Below are positions 10,668-19,380 of a stretch of DNA of 64,000 nt, piece by piece. The position numbers and the translations under genes are program-made. The first letter of the stretch is position 1. Each line of letters opens with the position of its first letter. Source of the stretch: Mycobacterium bourgelatii (GTDB lineage Bacteria; Actinomycetota; Actinomycetes; Mycobacteriales; Mycobacteriaceae). The DNA is taken from NCBI RefSeq assembly GCF_010723575.1, contig NZ_BLKZ01000001.1, forward strand, positions 248,001-312,000, given 5' to 3'. The notes beneath the pieces were generated by a model that did no database searches, had not been told where the DNA came from, and worked only from the letters and a program-made list of their open reading frames with translations.

Positions 10668-11330
10668 ATGAAGATTGCCAACCAGTTCACCGTCAGCGCG
10701 CCGATCGAGCAGGCCTGGGACGTGCTGTGTGACCTGGAGCGGGTGATCCCACTTATGCCTGGCGCGCAGCTGATCGGCCACGAGGGGGACGACTACCTCG
10801 GCAAGGTGAAGGTCAAGGTCGGTCCGGTCACCAGTGAATTCAGCGGCAAGGTGCGCTTCGTCGAGCAGGACCGTGACCAGTACCGCGCGGTGATCGACGG
10901 CAAGGGCAAGGAGGCGCGTGGCACCGGCAACGCGGCCGCCACGGTCACCGCCCAGCTGCACGAGGACGGCGATCGCACCCGCGTCACCGTGGACACCGAC
11001 CTGAAGATCGTCGGCAAATTGGCCCAATTCGGCAGCGGAATGCTGCAGCAGGTGTCCGAGAAGCTGCTGGGTCAGTTCGTCGAGTCGCTGGAGGCCGAAC
11101 TGAAAGCCGAGAGCGCACCGGCAGAAGCCGCCGCCAGTCCAGCCACCGCCGCGGCGCCGGGATCGCCGGATGCCGTCACCGAAGCCCACGCCGCTCCGGC
11201 CGATTCCGAGCCGGCTCCAATTGATTTGCTGGAGCTCGCCGGGGGTGAGCAACTGAAGAAGTACGGCGCCGCAGGACTTGCCGTGGTAGCGCTGCTGGTG
11301 CTGCTGTGGGTGTTCTGGCGGAGACGTTAA
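10668..11330 (+). CDS. coxG: CoxG-like SRPBCC protein with C-terminal membrane anchor
   Basis: This 220-residue protein has an SRPBCC lipid/ligand-binding domain at residues 1-145 (MKIANQFTVSAPIEQAWDVL, IPLMPGAQL). An Ala/Pro-rich linker of about 45 residues follows, then one transmembrane helix near the C-terminus (AAGLAVVALLVLLWVFWRRR, 20 residues). CoxG is needed for membrane attachment of CO dehydrogenase and has been reported to bind menaquinone and carry electrons from the enzyme to the respiratory chain. The tethered layout seen here fits that. The RBS AAGGA lies just before the ATG. Confidence 0.88.
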   Translation: MKIANQFTVSAPIEQAWDVLCDLERVIPLMPGAQLIGHEGDDYLGKVKVKVGPVTSEFSGKVRFVEQDRDQYRAVIDGKGKEARGTGNAAATVTAQLHEDGDRTRVTVDTDLKIVGKLAQFGSGMLQQVSEKLLGQFVESLEAELKAESAPAEAAASPATAAAPGSPDAVTEAHAAPADSEPAPIDLLELAGGEQLKKYGAAGLAVVALLVLLWVFWRRR

Positions 11331-11335
11331 TCGCA

Positions 11336-12559
11336 GTGACCCCGCCCTTGTTGCGTGGCGTCGACCTGGCGGCTTTCGCGGCCGCGATGGTTGCGCGCCT
11401 GCGCGGCGCCGGCGTGTCGGTATCCGGTAGTGGCCAAGCGAGTTTCGTGCAGGCGCTGCGACACTTGGTGCCCAACACCCGCACGGAACTGTACTGGGCG
11501 ACCCGGCTGACCCTGGTCAACCGGATGGAAGATCTGCCCGTGTTCGAGGTGGTCGTAGGTGAGATCTTCGGGAGCGTTCAAGCCGGCGACACCAGAACTC
11601 CCGAGTCGGTCCTGCCGATAGCGGGCCCAAAGACACCGGCGGCCGGCATCCTCGTTCCTGCCGTCAGGTCATCGGGCGGCGAGACCGAGACGGTGCCATG
11701 GGCGACGCGGACGCCCGCCGCCTCCGATGACGGTGGCGGCGCCAGCGTTCAACTGCCCGATCTGCTGCCCAGCCGCCTCGTGGCTTTGGCCGACGAACCA
11801 TTCGACGAATTCGATCCGGAGGACCTGCGTCTGCTCGGTTCCTGGTTGGAATCCTCGGTTCAGCACTGGCCCCGGCGCCGCAGCATGCGGATCGAGTCAA
11901 GCCCGCACGGTAAACGCATCGACCTGCGCGCCACCATGAAGGCGTCCCGCTCAACCGGGTGGGAAGCGTTGCGACTGGCGAGAACTCGGCCAAGGTTGCG
12001 GCCGCGACGGGTAGTGCTGGTGTGTGACGTCAGTCGGTCGATGCAGCCCTACGCCATGATGTATCTGCACCTGATGCGAGCGGCGATGTTGCATCAGGCG
12101 CGGATTCGGCCCGAGGTATTTGCTTTCTCGACGTCACTGACTCGGCTCACCCCGGTGCTGTCGCATCGCTCGGCCGAGGTGGCGCTGGAACGGGCCAACG
12201 CCAAAGTGACTGACCGCTATGGCGGTACATCCATCGGGGGCAGCATCGCCGCCCTGTTGGCGCCCCCGCACGGCAACGCATTGCGGGGCGCGGTGGTGAT
12301 CGTGGCGTCGGATGGTTGGGACAGCGATCCGCCCGAGGTCCTCGAGCACGCGCTTGCCAGGCTGCGTCGTCGCGTCCACACGCTCGTTTGGCTCAATCCC
12401 CGCGCGGCCCAGCCCGGCTTTCAGCCGCTGGCCGGTTCCATGGCGGCGGCCCTGCCGTATTGCGACATGTTCCTGCCGGCGCATTCGCTCAACGCCCTGT
12501 ATGAGGTTGTGCAGGCCGTGGCCGAGCGGGCGCAGCCGCACATTCCGCAGCGCAGGTGA
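11336..12559 (+). CDS. coxE: VWA-domain protein CoxE
   Basis: This 407-residue protein has a C-terminal von Willebrand A-like domain with MIDAS motif DVSRSMQPY at about residue 229 and TSIGGSIAAL about 75 residues later. CoxE partners with the MoxR ATPase CoxD in maturing the CO dehydrogenase active site. I placed the start at the GTG 5 bp after the coxG stop; an alternative GTG at 11306 would overlap coxG. It is the last gene of the cox operon; the next gene follows a 215-bp AT-richer gap. Confidence 0.85.
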   Translation: MTPPLLRGVDLAAFAAAMVARLRGAGVSVSGSGQASFVQALRHLVPNTRTELYWATRLTLVNRMEDLPVFEVVVGEIFGSVQAGDTRTPESVLPIAGPKTPAAGILVPAVRSSGGETETVPWATRTPAASDDGGGASVQLPDLLPSRLVALADEPFDEFDPEDLRLLGSWLESSVQHWPRRRSMRIESSPHGKRIDLRATMKASRSTGWEALRLARTRPRLRPRRVVLVCDVSRSMQPYAMMYLHLMRAAMLHQARIRPEVFAFSTSLTRLTPVLSHRSAEVALERANAKVTDRYGGTSIGGSIAALLAPPHGNALRGAVVIVASDGWDSDPPEVLEHALARLRRRVHTLVWLNPRAAQPGFQPLAGSMAAALPYCDMFLPAHSLNALYEVVQAVAERAQPHIPQRR

Positions 12560-12774
12560 AACCGGGGCAGTTCGGTGGCTCAATAGCCGACCTGGCAGTG
12601 CGTATATTGACCTACACGTCCATTTACGACATCAATAGCGCGTGAGGAAGATTACAGACTAAATAGTGCAACTTAGTTCCAAAACACGAACTAGAGCATT
12701 AATGTATGCCCTGTCGGGCTTCGTTACGGCACAGACGGCCGTGGTGGGCGGCCGGCCAGACGACAGGGGATGTC
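12560..12774 (+). promoter_or_regulatory. AT-richer intergenic region upstream of the acyltransferase
   Basis: The 215 bp between coxE and the acyltransferase are clearly richer in A+T than the surrounding genes, especially 12600-12710. A TTGACC hexamer at 12609 and several TA-rich stretches downstream could form a promoter, but no convincing -10 at standard spacing could be fixed. I see no open reading frame worth keeping. An in-frame ATG at 12706 would extend the acyltransferase by 23 residues, but the ATG at 12775 has the better RBS. Confidence 0.35.
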
Positions 12775-15021
12775 ATGGCGCACCGCGTATCGGGGGGAGC
12801 GGTTACACGTACGCGAGGCGAAGAACGCGTAAGTCGCGCAGCCGGTCAGCGGCGCGAGCGCGCGGGATTTCGGGGTGACATCGAAGGGTTGCGCGCCGTT
12901 GCGGTGCTGGCCGTTGTCCTCTTTCACGCTGACGTGCCCGGTGTGGGCGGTGGCTTTGTCGGCGTGGACGTGTTCTTCGTCGTCTCGGGTTTCCTGATCA
13001 CCGGCCTGCTGTGGCGTGAGGTCAGCAAAACTGGCACCGTTACGCTGCGCCGCTTCTATGGGGCGCGGGCACGCCGGTTGCTGCCGGCGTCGGCCACGGT
13101 AATCGTCGTCACCGTGATCGCTTCGGCTATCTTGTTGCCCGCGTTGGACTTTCAAGGCGTTCTTATGGATGGGTTCGCTTCTGCGCTGTACGTCGGCAAC
13201 TACTGGTTCATCTACCAAGGGGTCGACTACTTCGGCCGCGACGTGTCGCACTCACCGTTTCAGCACTACTGGTCGCTGGGCGTGGAGGAGCAGTTCTATT
13301 TGGTGTGGCCGGTGCTGATCGTGGGCATCGCCCTGCCGGCACGACTCATCCGACGAATGCGGCGGCGGCCAACCGCTGATGGCCACCCGTCGAAGACACC
13401 GCATCTGGTCGTCCTTGCGCTGGTCGCAGTGGTGTCTTTCGCCCTGTCGCTCATGATCACCTACGTAGTGCCTGCCATGGCGTTCTTCTCGCTACCGACG
13501 CGAGCTTGGCAGTTGGCCGTCGGCGGCTTGGTGGCGCTCACGGCCGGGCGGTGGGGCCGGCTCCCGGTGCGAGCGGCGGTGCCCATGGGATGGGGTGGGC
13601 TGGCCCTGATCGTGGTGGCATGCACCGAAATCGGTCCGAACACAACATATCCGGGCGCCGCCGCGCTGCTGCCGGTAACGGGTGCGGTGCTGGTGATCGG
13701 CGCCGGCTGTGCCACGGCAACGCAGGGGTGTAGCAGGGTCCTGGCTACACCGCCGATGACGTCGATCGGCCGGCTGTCGTACTCGTGGTATCTGTGGCAC
13801 TGGCCCGTAATGGTGCTCGCTCCGGCACTATTCGGCCCGCTTGGGTTGGTAGACAGGTTGGTTGCGGTCCTCGTTTCTGCCGGGCTGGCAGTGCTCGCAC
13901 TGCGTCTCATCGAGGATCCAGTGCGATTCGCGGCTCCCGTGCGCCGGTCCGCTTTCGCCAGTCTGGCGGTCGGTGGCCTCGCGTCGTCGGTGGCGGCCGG
14001 TCTCTGCGCGGTGATGTTTGTCCAGTCGTCGTCGTGGGCGACCATCGTCGCGCGCGGTGCACCGGGTGCGACACCCGCGATCACCGCGGCACCTGTCGTG
14101 ACCGGCGACAACGTTGAGGCCCACGAGGCGGCGGTGCAGTACGCCATCGCTCAGGTACAAGCCGCCGTCGCGGCATCTGCGGACCTCGAGGCCGTACCGT
14201 CCAACCTCAAGCCGTCACTCGGCGCGGCCGCGGCCGAATATGCGCAGTTGAGGTTTGACGGCTGCTTGCGCTTGCCCTCCGAAGGTGGGCAGCCCGAGTG
14301 CGCGTCGGGCAATACCGCCTCGGCGACGAGGGTGGTCCTGGTCGGTGACTCCCACGCCGGGATGTTGATTCCGGCCTTCCGGCAGATTGCCGAGCAGCGC
14401 TCCTGGCGGGTCGAAACCCTGGCCAAGGCGGGCTGTCCATTGCTGGATTTGCCGCTTGTCACCAACCCCTTCTTCAACCGGCTGGTCGAACTGGTCAATC
14501 GGTGTGAGCAATGGCGCGCCAACATCATGGCCCGGCTGCACGCCGAGCGACCGCAGCTGATCGTGCTGGACATGTTCCGGGGGTATGTCGCCAACGCCCG
14601 CGGCGGCTGGCGAACGAGTTTCACGTCGTACGACACGGCGTGGCTCGACAGCCTGACCCGCCTGGTGCGGCAGTTGCGTGACCTTGGGTCCAAAGTGCTG
14701 GTACTCGGGCCGGTCCCGAATCTGAACAACACACTCGTTCCGCAGTGCTTGCTGCGGAACATCGATGACGCAACTGCTTGCGCGCCACCAATGTCGGTCG
14801 CGGTCAACCGATCTGGCATCGGAGCCGAGTTCGCCGCCACCAAAGCCGGTGGCGGGCAATACGCCGACATCACCGAATTGTTCTGCACCCGGAATCGATG
14901 CCCGGTCATCGTCGGCGACACCCTGGTTTACATGGACCAGTTCCACCTGACCATCGAATACTCCCGAGTGCTGGCACCGGCGATCGGGACGCTGGTCGAC
15001 CGCGCGTTCGCCCACGGTTGA
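12775..15021 (+). CDS. OafA/YrhL-type acyltransferase with SGNH domain
   Basis: This 748-residue membrane enzyme belongs to the acyltransferase-3 family. The N-terminal part has RGDIEGLRAVAVLAVVLFHAD (the catalytic His region) and about ten transmembrane helices, with SLGVEEQFYLVWPV as a further signature. From about residue 500 a periplasm-facing SGNH domain follows, with VVLVGDSHAGML (Ser block) and DQFHLT (Asp-His block). Such fusions O-acylate cell-envelope glycans or lipids. The ATG at 12775 is preceded by AGGGGA. It lies between cox and GH76 where M. tuberculosis has Rv0366c-Rv0367c. The acceptor is unknown. Confidence 0.88.
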   Translation: MAHRVSGGAVTRTRGEERVSRAAGQRRERAGFRGDIEGLRAVAVLAVVLFHADVPGVGGGFVGVDVFFVVSGFLITGLLWREVSKTGTVTLRRFYGARARRLLPASATVIVVTVIASAILLPALDFQGVLMDGFASALYVGNYWFIYQGVDYFGRDVSHSPFQHYWSLGVEEQFYLVWPVLIVGIALPARLIRRMRRRPTADGHPSKTPHLVVLALVAVVSFALSLMITYVVPAMAFFSLPTRAWQLAVGGLVALTAGRWGRLPVRAAVPMGWGGLALIVVACTEIGPNTTYPGAAALLPVTGAVLVIGAGCATATQGCSRVLATPPMTSIGRLSYSWYLWHWPVMVLAPALFGPLGLVDRLVAVLVSAGLAVLALRLIEDPVRFAAPVRRSAFASLAVGGLASSVAAGLCAVMFVQSSSWATIVARGAPGATPAITAAPVVTGDNVEAHEAAVQYAIAQVQAAVAASADLEAVPSNLKPSLGAAAAEYAQLRFDGCLRLPSEGGQPECASGNTASATRVVLVGDSHAGMLIPAFRQIAEQRSWRVETLAKAGCPLLDLPLVTNPFFNRLVELVNRCEQWRANIMARLHAERPQLIVLDMFRGYVANARGGWRTSFTSYDTAWLDSLTRLVRQLRDLGSKVLVLGPVPNLNNTLVPQCLLRNIDDATACAPPMSVAVNRSGIGAEFAATKAGGGQYADITELFCTRNRCPVIVGDTLVYMDQFHLTIEYSRVLAPAIGTLVDRAFAHG

Positions 15022-15040
15022 CGCCGGGCGGACCCGGTAG

Positions 15041-16414
15041 TCAGCCGGCCAATTCTTCGTCGGGAGCGTTGGCGACCAACCGGTGTCGGCTGTAGACGCC
15101 GAAATACATTAGGAATGCGGCGAATACCGCGAGACAGCACACGGTGGCCACGGTGTCGACCAGGAACGTGGCGATCAGCGCCAGCGTGGCCACCACCAAG
15201 GCGAAGCCGGTGGTGGCGGTGCCTCCCGGAGTGCGGTACGGACGGTGCATGTCGGGTGCGCGTCGACGGAGCACTATGTGGCTGACCATGATCAGCACGT
15301 AGGACAGGGTGGCGCCGAAAACGGCCATGTTCAGCAACAGGTCGCCCTTGCCGGTCAACGACAATCCGAAACCGATGACCCCGGGAACGATCAGCGCCAG
15401 CGTGGGCGCTTTTCGCGAGTTGGTGACCGACAGGACCGTTGGCAGGTAACCGGCACGGGACAGCGCGAACAGTTGCCGCGAATACGCGTAGATGATCGAG
15501 AAAAAGCTGGCCACCAGGCCGGCCAGTCCGATGTAGTTGACCGCCTTGGCCGCACCACTTGGTCCGAGCGCGGCCACCAGCGGGTTTCCCGATGTTGACA
15601 TCGCGTGCGCGCCACCGGAACCCGTCGTCAGCAGCAGCACCAGCACGCACGTCGCGAGCAGCACGGCGAACGCCGCGGTGATGCCGCGCGGCACGTTGCG
15701 GGCCGGGTCCGCCGTCTCTTCGGCGGCCAGCGGAACGCCCTCGATCGCGAGGAAAAACCAGATCGCGAACGGCAACGCCGACCACACGCCGAGATAGCCG
15801 TGCGGCAGAAATGCGGATGCACCCACGGCATCGGTGGCGGCAATGTCGGTGAGATTCGCCGCATGAAAACGGCCCACGGCGGCGACACAGAAAATGGCGA
15901 TCCCCACCAGCGCTACGGCGGTGATCGCGAACATCACCTTCAAAGCCTCGCCGACCCCGGCCAGATGAATTCCGATGAACAGCGCGTAGATTGCCAAATA
16001 CACATACCAGCTGTCGCGAATCCCGAAGAGCCCCAACGACTCCACGTAGGCGCCGATGAACGTCGCGATCGCCGCCGGCGCGATCGAGTACTCGATCAGC
16101 ACCGCGGTGCCCGTCGCGAACCCGCCCAGTGGTCCGAGCGCCCGTCTGGCGAACGTGTACCCGCCGCCCGCGGCGGGCAGCGCCGACGACAACTCGGCCA
16201 TGCCCAGCACCAACGCGAGATACATTGCGGCGATCACGACGGAGGCGATCACCAAACCGCCGAAACCGCCCTGCGCCAACCCGAAATTCCAGCCGGAGTA
16301 ATCGCCGGACACCACGTAGCTGACACCAAGTCCCGCCAGTAGCAACCATCCGGCGCTACCGGTCTTCAATTGCCGCTTCGCTAGATAGGCGGACGGCTCC
16401 GGGTGGCTTTCCAC
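15041..16414 (-). CDS. APC-family permease, ethanolamine-permease type
   Basis: This 457-residue protein has about twelve hydrophobic helices and belongs to the amino acid-polyamine-organocation superfamily. Features such as GVSYVVSGDYSGWNFGLAQGG near the N-terminus, ELSSALPAAGGGYTFARRALGPLGG and EGVPLAAEETADPARNVPRG resemble the ethanolamine permease subfamily (TIGR00908 type). No ethanolamine ammonia-lyase genes lie nearby, so the substrate is uncertain; another amine or amino acid is possible. The start is GTG, 32 bp from the divergent GH76 gene. It converges with the acyltransferase, with 19 bp between stops. Confidence 0.8.
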   Translation of the reverse strand: MESHPEPSAYLAKRQLKTGSAGWLLLAGLGVSYVVSGDYSGWNFGLAQGGFGGLVIASVVIAAMYLALVLGMAELSSALPAAGGGYTFARRALGPLGGFATGTAVLIEYSIAPAAIATFIGAYVESLGLFGIRDSWYVYLAIYALFIGIHLAGVGEALKVMFAITAVALVGIAIFCVAAVGRFHAANLTDIAATDAVGASAFLPHGYLGVWSALPFAIWFFLAIEGVPLAAEETADPARNVPRGITAAFAVLLATCVLVLLLTTGSGGAHAMSTSGNPLVAALGPSGAAKAVNYIGLAGLVASFFSIIYAYSRQLFALSRAGYLPTVLSVTNSRKAPTLALIVPGVIGFGLSLTGKGDLLLNMAVFGATLSYVLIMVSHIVLRRRAPDMHRPYRTPGGTATTGFALVVATLALIATFLVDTVATVCCLAVFAAFLMYFGVYSRHRLVANAPDEELAG

Positions 16415-16446
16415 AGCGCTCCAACGTTAGGGCAGGATCGGCAAGT

Positions 16447-17544
16447 ATGGATCAGGTATGGGCGAACCGGGCCGCCAGCTCTGAAACCGCCGTCACGCAA
16501 CGGCACCTGGCCCGGGTCTGGGGGTTGCCCGGAACCCAACTCGGCGTGGTGGCGTGGCCGCCGGAGCGCAGGGACCGGTTGTACGGCACTTGGCACTACT
16601 GGTGGCAGGCACACCTGCTGGACTGCCTGCTCGACGCCCAGCTCCGCGACCCGCAGCCGGAACGGCTCGTCCGGATCAAGCGCCAGATCCGCTCGCACCG
16701 GCTGCGCAACAACTTCCGCTGGACCAACAGCTATTACGACGACATGGCCTGGCTGGCACTGGCGTTGGAGCGCGCCGCGCGGATCGCCGGCATCGAGCGC
16801 AGACGCGCCCTGGCCAAACTCGACGACCAGTTCTACAAGGCATGGGTGCCCGAGGACGGCGGCGGCATCCCGTGGCGCAAGCAAGACCAGTTCTTCAACG
16901 CCCCCGCCAACGGTCCGGCAGGCATCTTCCTGGCTCGCTACGAGGACCGGATGCGCCGCGCCCAGCAGATGGCCGACTGGATCGATGAAACCTTGATAGA
17001 CCCCGAGACGCACCTGGTGTTCGACGGCATCAAGGGCGGCTCCCTGGTGCGCGCGCAGTACACGTACTGCCAGGGAGTGGTACTCGGCTTGGAGACCGAA
17101 TTGGCAAAGCGCACCCACGACGACCGCCACGCGCCGCGCGTGCATCGTCTGGTTGCGGCGGTCAACGAGCACATGGCACCGCGGGGAGTGCTGAAGGGGG
17201 CCGGCGGCGGCGACGGCGGGCTGTTCGCGGGGATCACCGCGCGCTACCTGGCGCTGGTGGCCACCGACCTACCTGGTGATTCGGCGGAGGACGTCGCCGC
17301 CCGTGACACCGCCCGGGCGATCGTCCTGGCCAGCGCGAAATCAGCGTGGGGCAACCGACAGACCGTGGATGGGCTGCCGGTCTTCGGAGCGTTCTGGGAC
17401 CGTGACGCGGAGTTGCCTTCGGCCGGTGGCCAGCAGGCGCAGTTCGTCGCCGGGGCCGTCAACAGTTCCGAGATTCCCGAGCGGGACCTGTCGGTGCAGT
17501 TGTCGGGCTGGATGCTGATGGAGGCCGCGTACGCCGCGAGTTGA
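16447..17544 (+). CDS. Glycoside hydrolase family 76 protein (Rv0365c-like)
   Basis: This 365-residue protein fits GH76, whose members cleave alpha-1,6-mannan. The double-aspartate signature is present as WTNSYYDDMAWLALALERA; further blocks are GIPWRKQDQFFNAPANGPAGIF and YTYCQGVVLGLETELA. No signal peptide is visible, so the enzyme is probably cytoplasmic or exported by another route. In mycobacteria such an enzyme may act on phosphatidylinositol mannoside, lipomannan or lipoarabinomannan turnover, but that is inference. The ATG follows a 32-bp gap from the divergent permease. Confidence 0.82.
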   Translation: MDQVWANRAASSETAVTQRHLARVWGLPGTQLGVVAWPPERRDRLYGTWHYWWQAHLLDCLLDAQLRDPQPERLVRIKRQIRSHRLRNNFRWTNSYYDDMAWLALALERAARIAGIERRRALAKLDDQFYKAWVPEDGGGIPWRKQDQFFNAPANGPAGIFLARYEDRMRRAQQMADWIDETLIDPETHLVFDGIKGGSLVRAQYTYCQGVVLGLETELAKRTHDDRHAPRVHRLVAAVNEHMAPRGVLKGAGGGDGGLFAGITARYLALVATDLPGDSAEDVAARDTARAIVLASAKSAWGNRQTVDGLPVFGAFWDRDAELPSAGGQQAQFVAGAVNSSEIPERDLSVQLSGWMLMEAAYAAS

Positions 17545-17552
17545 CGTGCCGA

Positions 17553-18242
17553 CTACTCGACGGCGGCGTCGGTCTCCTCTTCGGTTTTCTCTTCCTTTTT
17601 GGCGCCCCCGCGCCGCGAGCGGTAGCCCTTCCAGGCCGCGATGAATGCCGGCATCAGCGACACGAAGAGGATGCCGAGGATGATCTTTTCCAGGTTTTCG
17701 TGGACGAAGGGCACGTTGCCCAGGAAGTAGCCCAATGTCGTGACGCCGCCGCCCCACAGCGTGCCGCCGACGATGTCGAACCCCAGGAACACCGGGTAAC
17801 GCATGTACGAAATCCCGGCGACCACCGGTGTGAACGTCCGCAGGAACGGCGCGAAGCGGGCCAGGATGATCGCCCACGGCCCGTACTTTTCGAAGAACGC
17901 ATGCGACTCCGTCACGTAGTGCTTTTTGAAGAACCGCGAATCTTCCTTCTTGAACAGCGCCGGTCCGATGCGCCGTCCGATGAAGTACCCGGTCTGGTCG
18001 CCCAGCACGGCAACGACGGCGACGGCGGGCGCCAGTATCCAAATGTCGATAGTCCCCTTTGCTGCCAGCAAGCCCCCGGTAAACAGCAGCGACTCGCCAG
18101 GCAGCAAGGGAAACAGCAGACCGGTCTCGATGAAGACGATGATCAATATGCCGGGTAGCACCGCAGACCCGAAGACGCCGCCGGGGCCCAACCAATACCA
18201 GGGGTCGAGGAAGTCGCCCAAAGCGGCAACCGAGGTGCTCAT
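17553..18242 (-). CDS. DedA-family membrane protein
   Basis: This 229-residue membrane protein has the DedA (VTT/SNARE-associated) family blocks: IETGLLFPLLPGESLLFTGG, GYFIGRRIG, RFAPFLRTFTPVVAGISYM and GTLWGGGVTTLGYFLG. DedA proteins include polyprenyl-phosphate and phospholipid flippase-type transporters and affect envelope integrity. The C-terminus is highly charged (KKEEKTEEETDAAVE). It corresponds to Rv0364 and diverges from fba across 62 bp. Confidence 0.9.
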   Translation of the reverse strand: MSTSVAALGDFLDPWYWLGPGGVFGSAVLPGILIIVFIETGLLFPLLPGESLLFTGGLLAAKGTIDIWILAPAVAVVAVLGDQTGYFIGRRIGPALFKKEDSRFFKKHYVTESHAFFEKYGPWAIILARFAPFLRTFTPVVAGISYMRYPVFLGFDIVGGTLWGGGVTTLGYFLGNVPFVHENLEKIILGILFVSLMPAFIAAWKGYRSRRGGAKKEEKTEEETDAAVE

Positions 18243-18304
18243 GATGCTTCAACATACCGGCGTTGCCATACTGGGTGGACCAAAGTCTTCGAGGAGGAAG
18301 TGCC

Positions 18305-19339
18305 ATGCCCATCGCAACGCCCGAGATCTACGCCGAGATGTTGGGACGTGCCAAGGAGAATTCGTACGCCTTTCCGGCCATCAACTGCACTTCTTCGGAG
18401 ACCATCAATGCAGCGCTGAAGGGCTTCGCCGAAGCCGGCAGCGACGGCATCATTCAGTTCTCGACCGGTGGCGCCGAATTCGGGTCCGGCCTCGGGGTCA
18501 AGGACATGGTTACCGGTGCGGTCGCCTTGGCGGAGTTCGCGCACGTCGTCGCCGCCAAGTACCCGATCAACGTCGCACTGCACACCGACCACTGCCCGAA
18601 AGACAAGCTCGACACCTACGTCCGGCCGCTGCTGGCGATCTCGTCGGAGCGCATAAGCGCCGGCAAGAACCCGTTGTTCCAGTCGCACATGTGGGACGGA
18701 TCGGCCATCCCGATCGATGAGAACCTGCAGATCGCCAAGGAGCTGCTCAAGGAGGCGGCCGCCGCCAAGATCATCCTGGAGATCGAGATCGGCGTGGTCG
18801 GGGGCGAAGAGGACGGCGTCGCCAACGAGATCAACGACAAGCTGTACACGACGCCCGAGGACTTCGAGAAGACGATCGACGCGCTGGGTGCGGGCGAGCA
18901 CGGTCACTACCTGCTGGCCGCGACGTTCGGCAACGTGCATGGCGTCTACAAGCCGGGCAACGTCAAGCTGCGCCCCGACATCCTGGCCCAGGGTCAGAAG
19001 GTGGCCGCATCCAAGCTCGGACTCGCCGACGACGCGCAGCCGTTCGACTTCGTCTTCCATGGCGGTTCGGGCTCGGAGAAGTCCGAAATCGAGGAGGCGC
19101 TGCGCTACGGCGTGGTGAAGATGAACGTCGACACCGACACCCAGTACGCGTTCACCCGCCCGATCGCCGCCCACATGTTCACCAACTACGACGGCGTGCT
19201 GAAGGTCGACGGTGAGGTCGGCAACAAGAAGGTCTACGACCCGCGCAGCTACCTGAAGAAGGCGGAAGCCGGCATGACCGAGCGGGTCATCGAGGCGTGC
19301 AACGACCTGCACTGCGCCGGGAAGTCGCTCAGCAGCTAG
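18305..19339 (+). CDS. fba: Class II fructose-1,6-bisphosphate aldolase
   Basis: This 344-residue zinc aldolase interconverts fructose 1,6-bisphosphate with DHAP and glyceraldehyde 3-phosphate. Visible class II features are ALHTDHCPKDKL (catalytic Asp and zinc His), EIEIGVVGGEEDGV, TFGNVHGVYKPGNVKL (zinc His) and FHGGSGSEKSEI (zinc His, phosphate site). The length equals that of the M. tuberculosis enzyme. The ATG at 18305 has a strong RBS, GAGGAGGAAG, a few bases upstream. An 8-bp GC stem follows the stop codon. In M. tuberculosis mgtE (Rv0362) comes next; it is absent here. Confidence 0.97.
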   Translation: MPIATPEIYAEMLGRAKENSYAFPAINCTSSETINAALKGFAEAGSDGIIQFSTGGAEFGSGLGVKDMVTGAVALAEFAHVVAAKYPINVALHTDHCPKDKLDTYVRPLLAISSERISAGKNPLFQSHMWDGSAIPIDENLQIAKELLKEAAAAKIILEIEIGVVGGEEDGVANEINDKLYTTPEDFEKTIDALGAGEHGHYLLAATFGNVHGVYKPGNVKLRPDILAQGQKVAASKLGLADDAQPFDFVFHGGSGSEKSEIEEALRYGVVKMNVDTDTQYAFTRPIAAHMFTNYDGVLKVDGEVGNKKVYDPRSYLKKAEAGMTERVIEACNDLHCAGKSLSS

Positions 19340-19345
19340 AGCCGC

Positions 19346-19368
19346 GGCGCGCCAACGAACGGCGCGCC
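19346..19368 (+). terminator. GC-rich hairpin between convergent fba and the Rv0361-like gene
   Basis: Two copies of the self-complementary octamer GGCGCGCC (19346-19353 and 19361-19368) are separated by 7 nt, so RNA from either strand can form a perfect 8-bp stem. It sits between two converging stop codons. No T-run follows, which is common for mycobacterial stem-loop terminators. A termination role is inference. Confidence 0.55.
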
Positions 19369-19380
19369 AAACCTAGCTGC

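Noticed and set aside
19344..19370. Riboswitch or small RNA after fba
   Set aside because: Only one short GC stem is present between convergent stops, which is better explained as a terminator.
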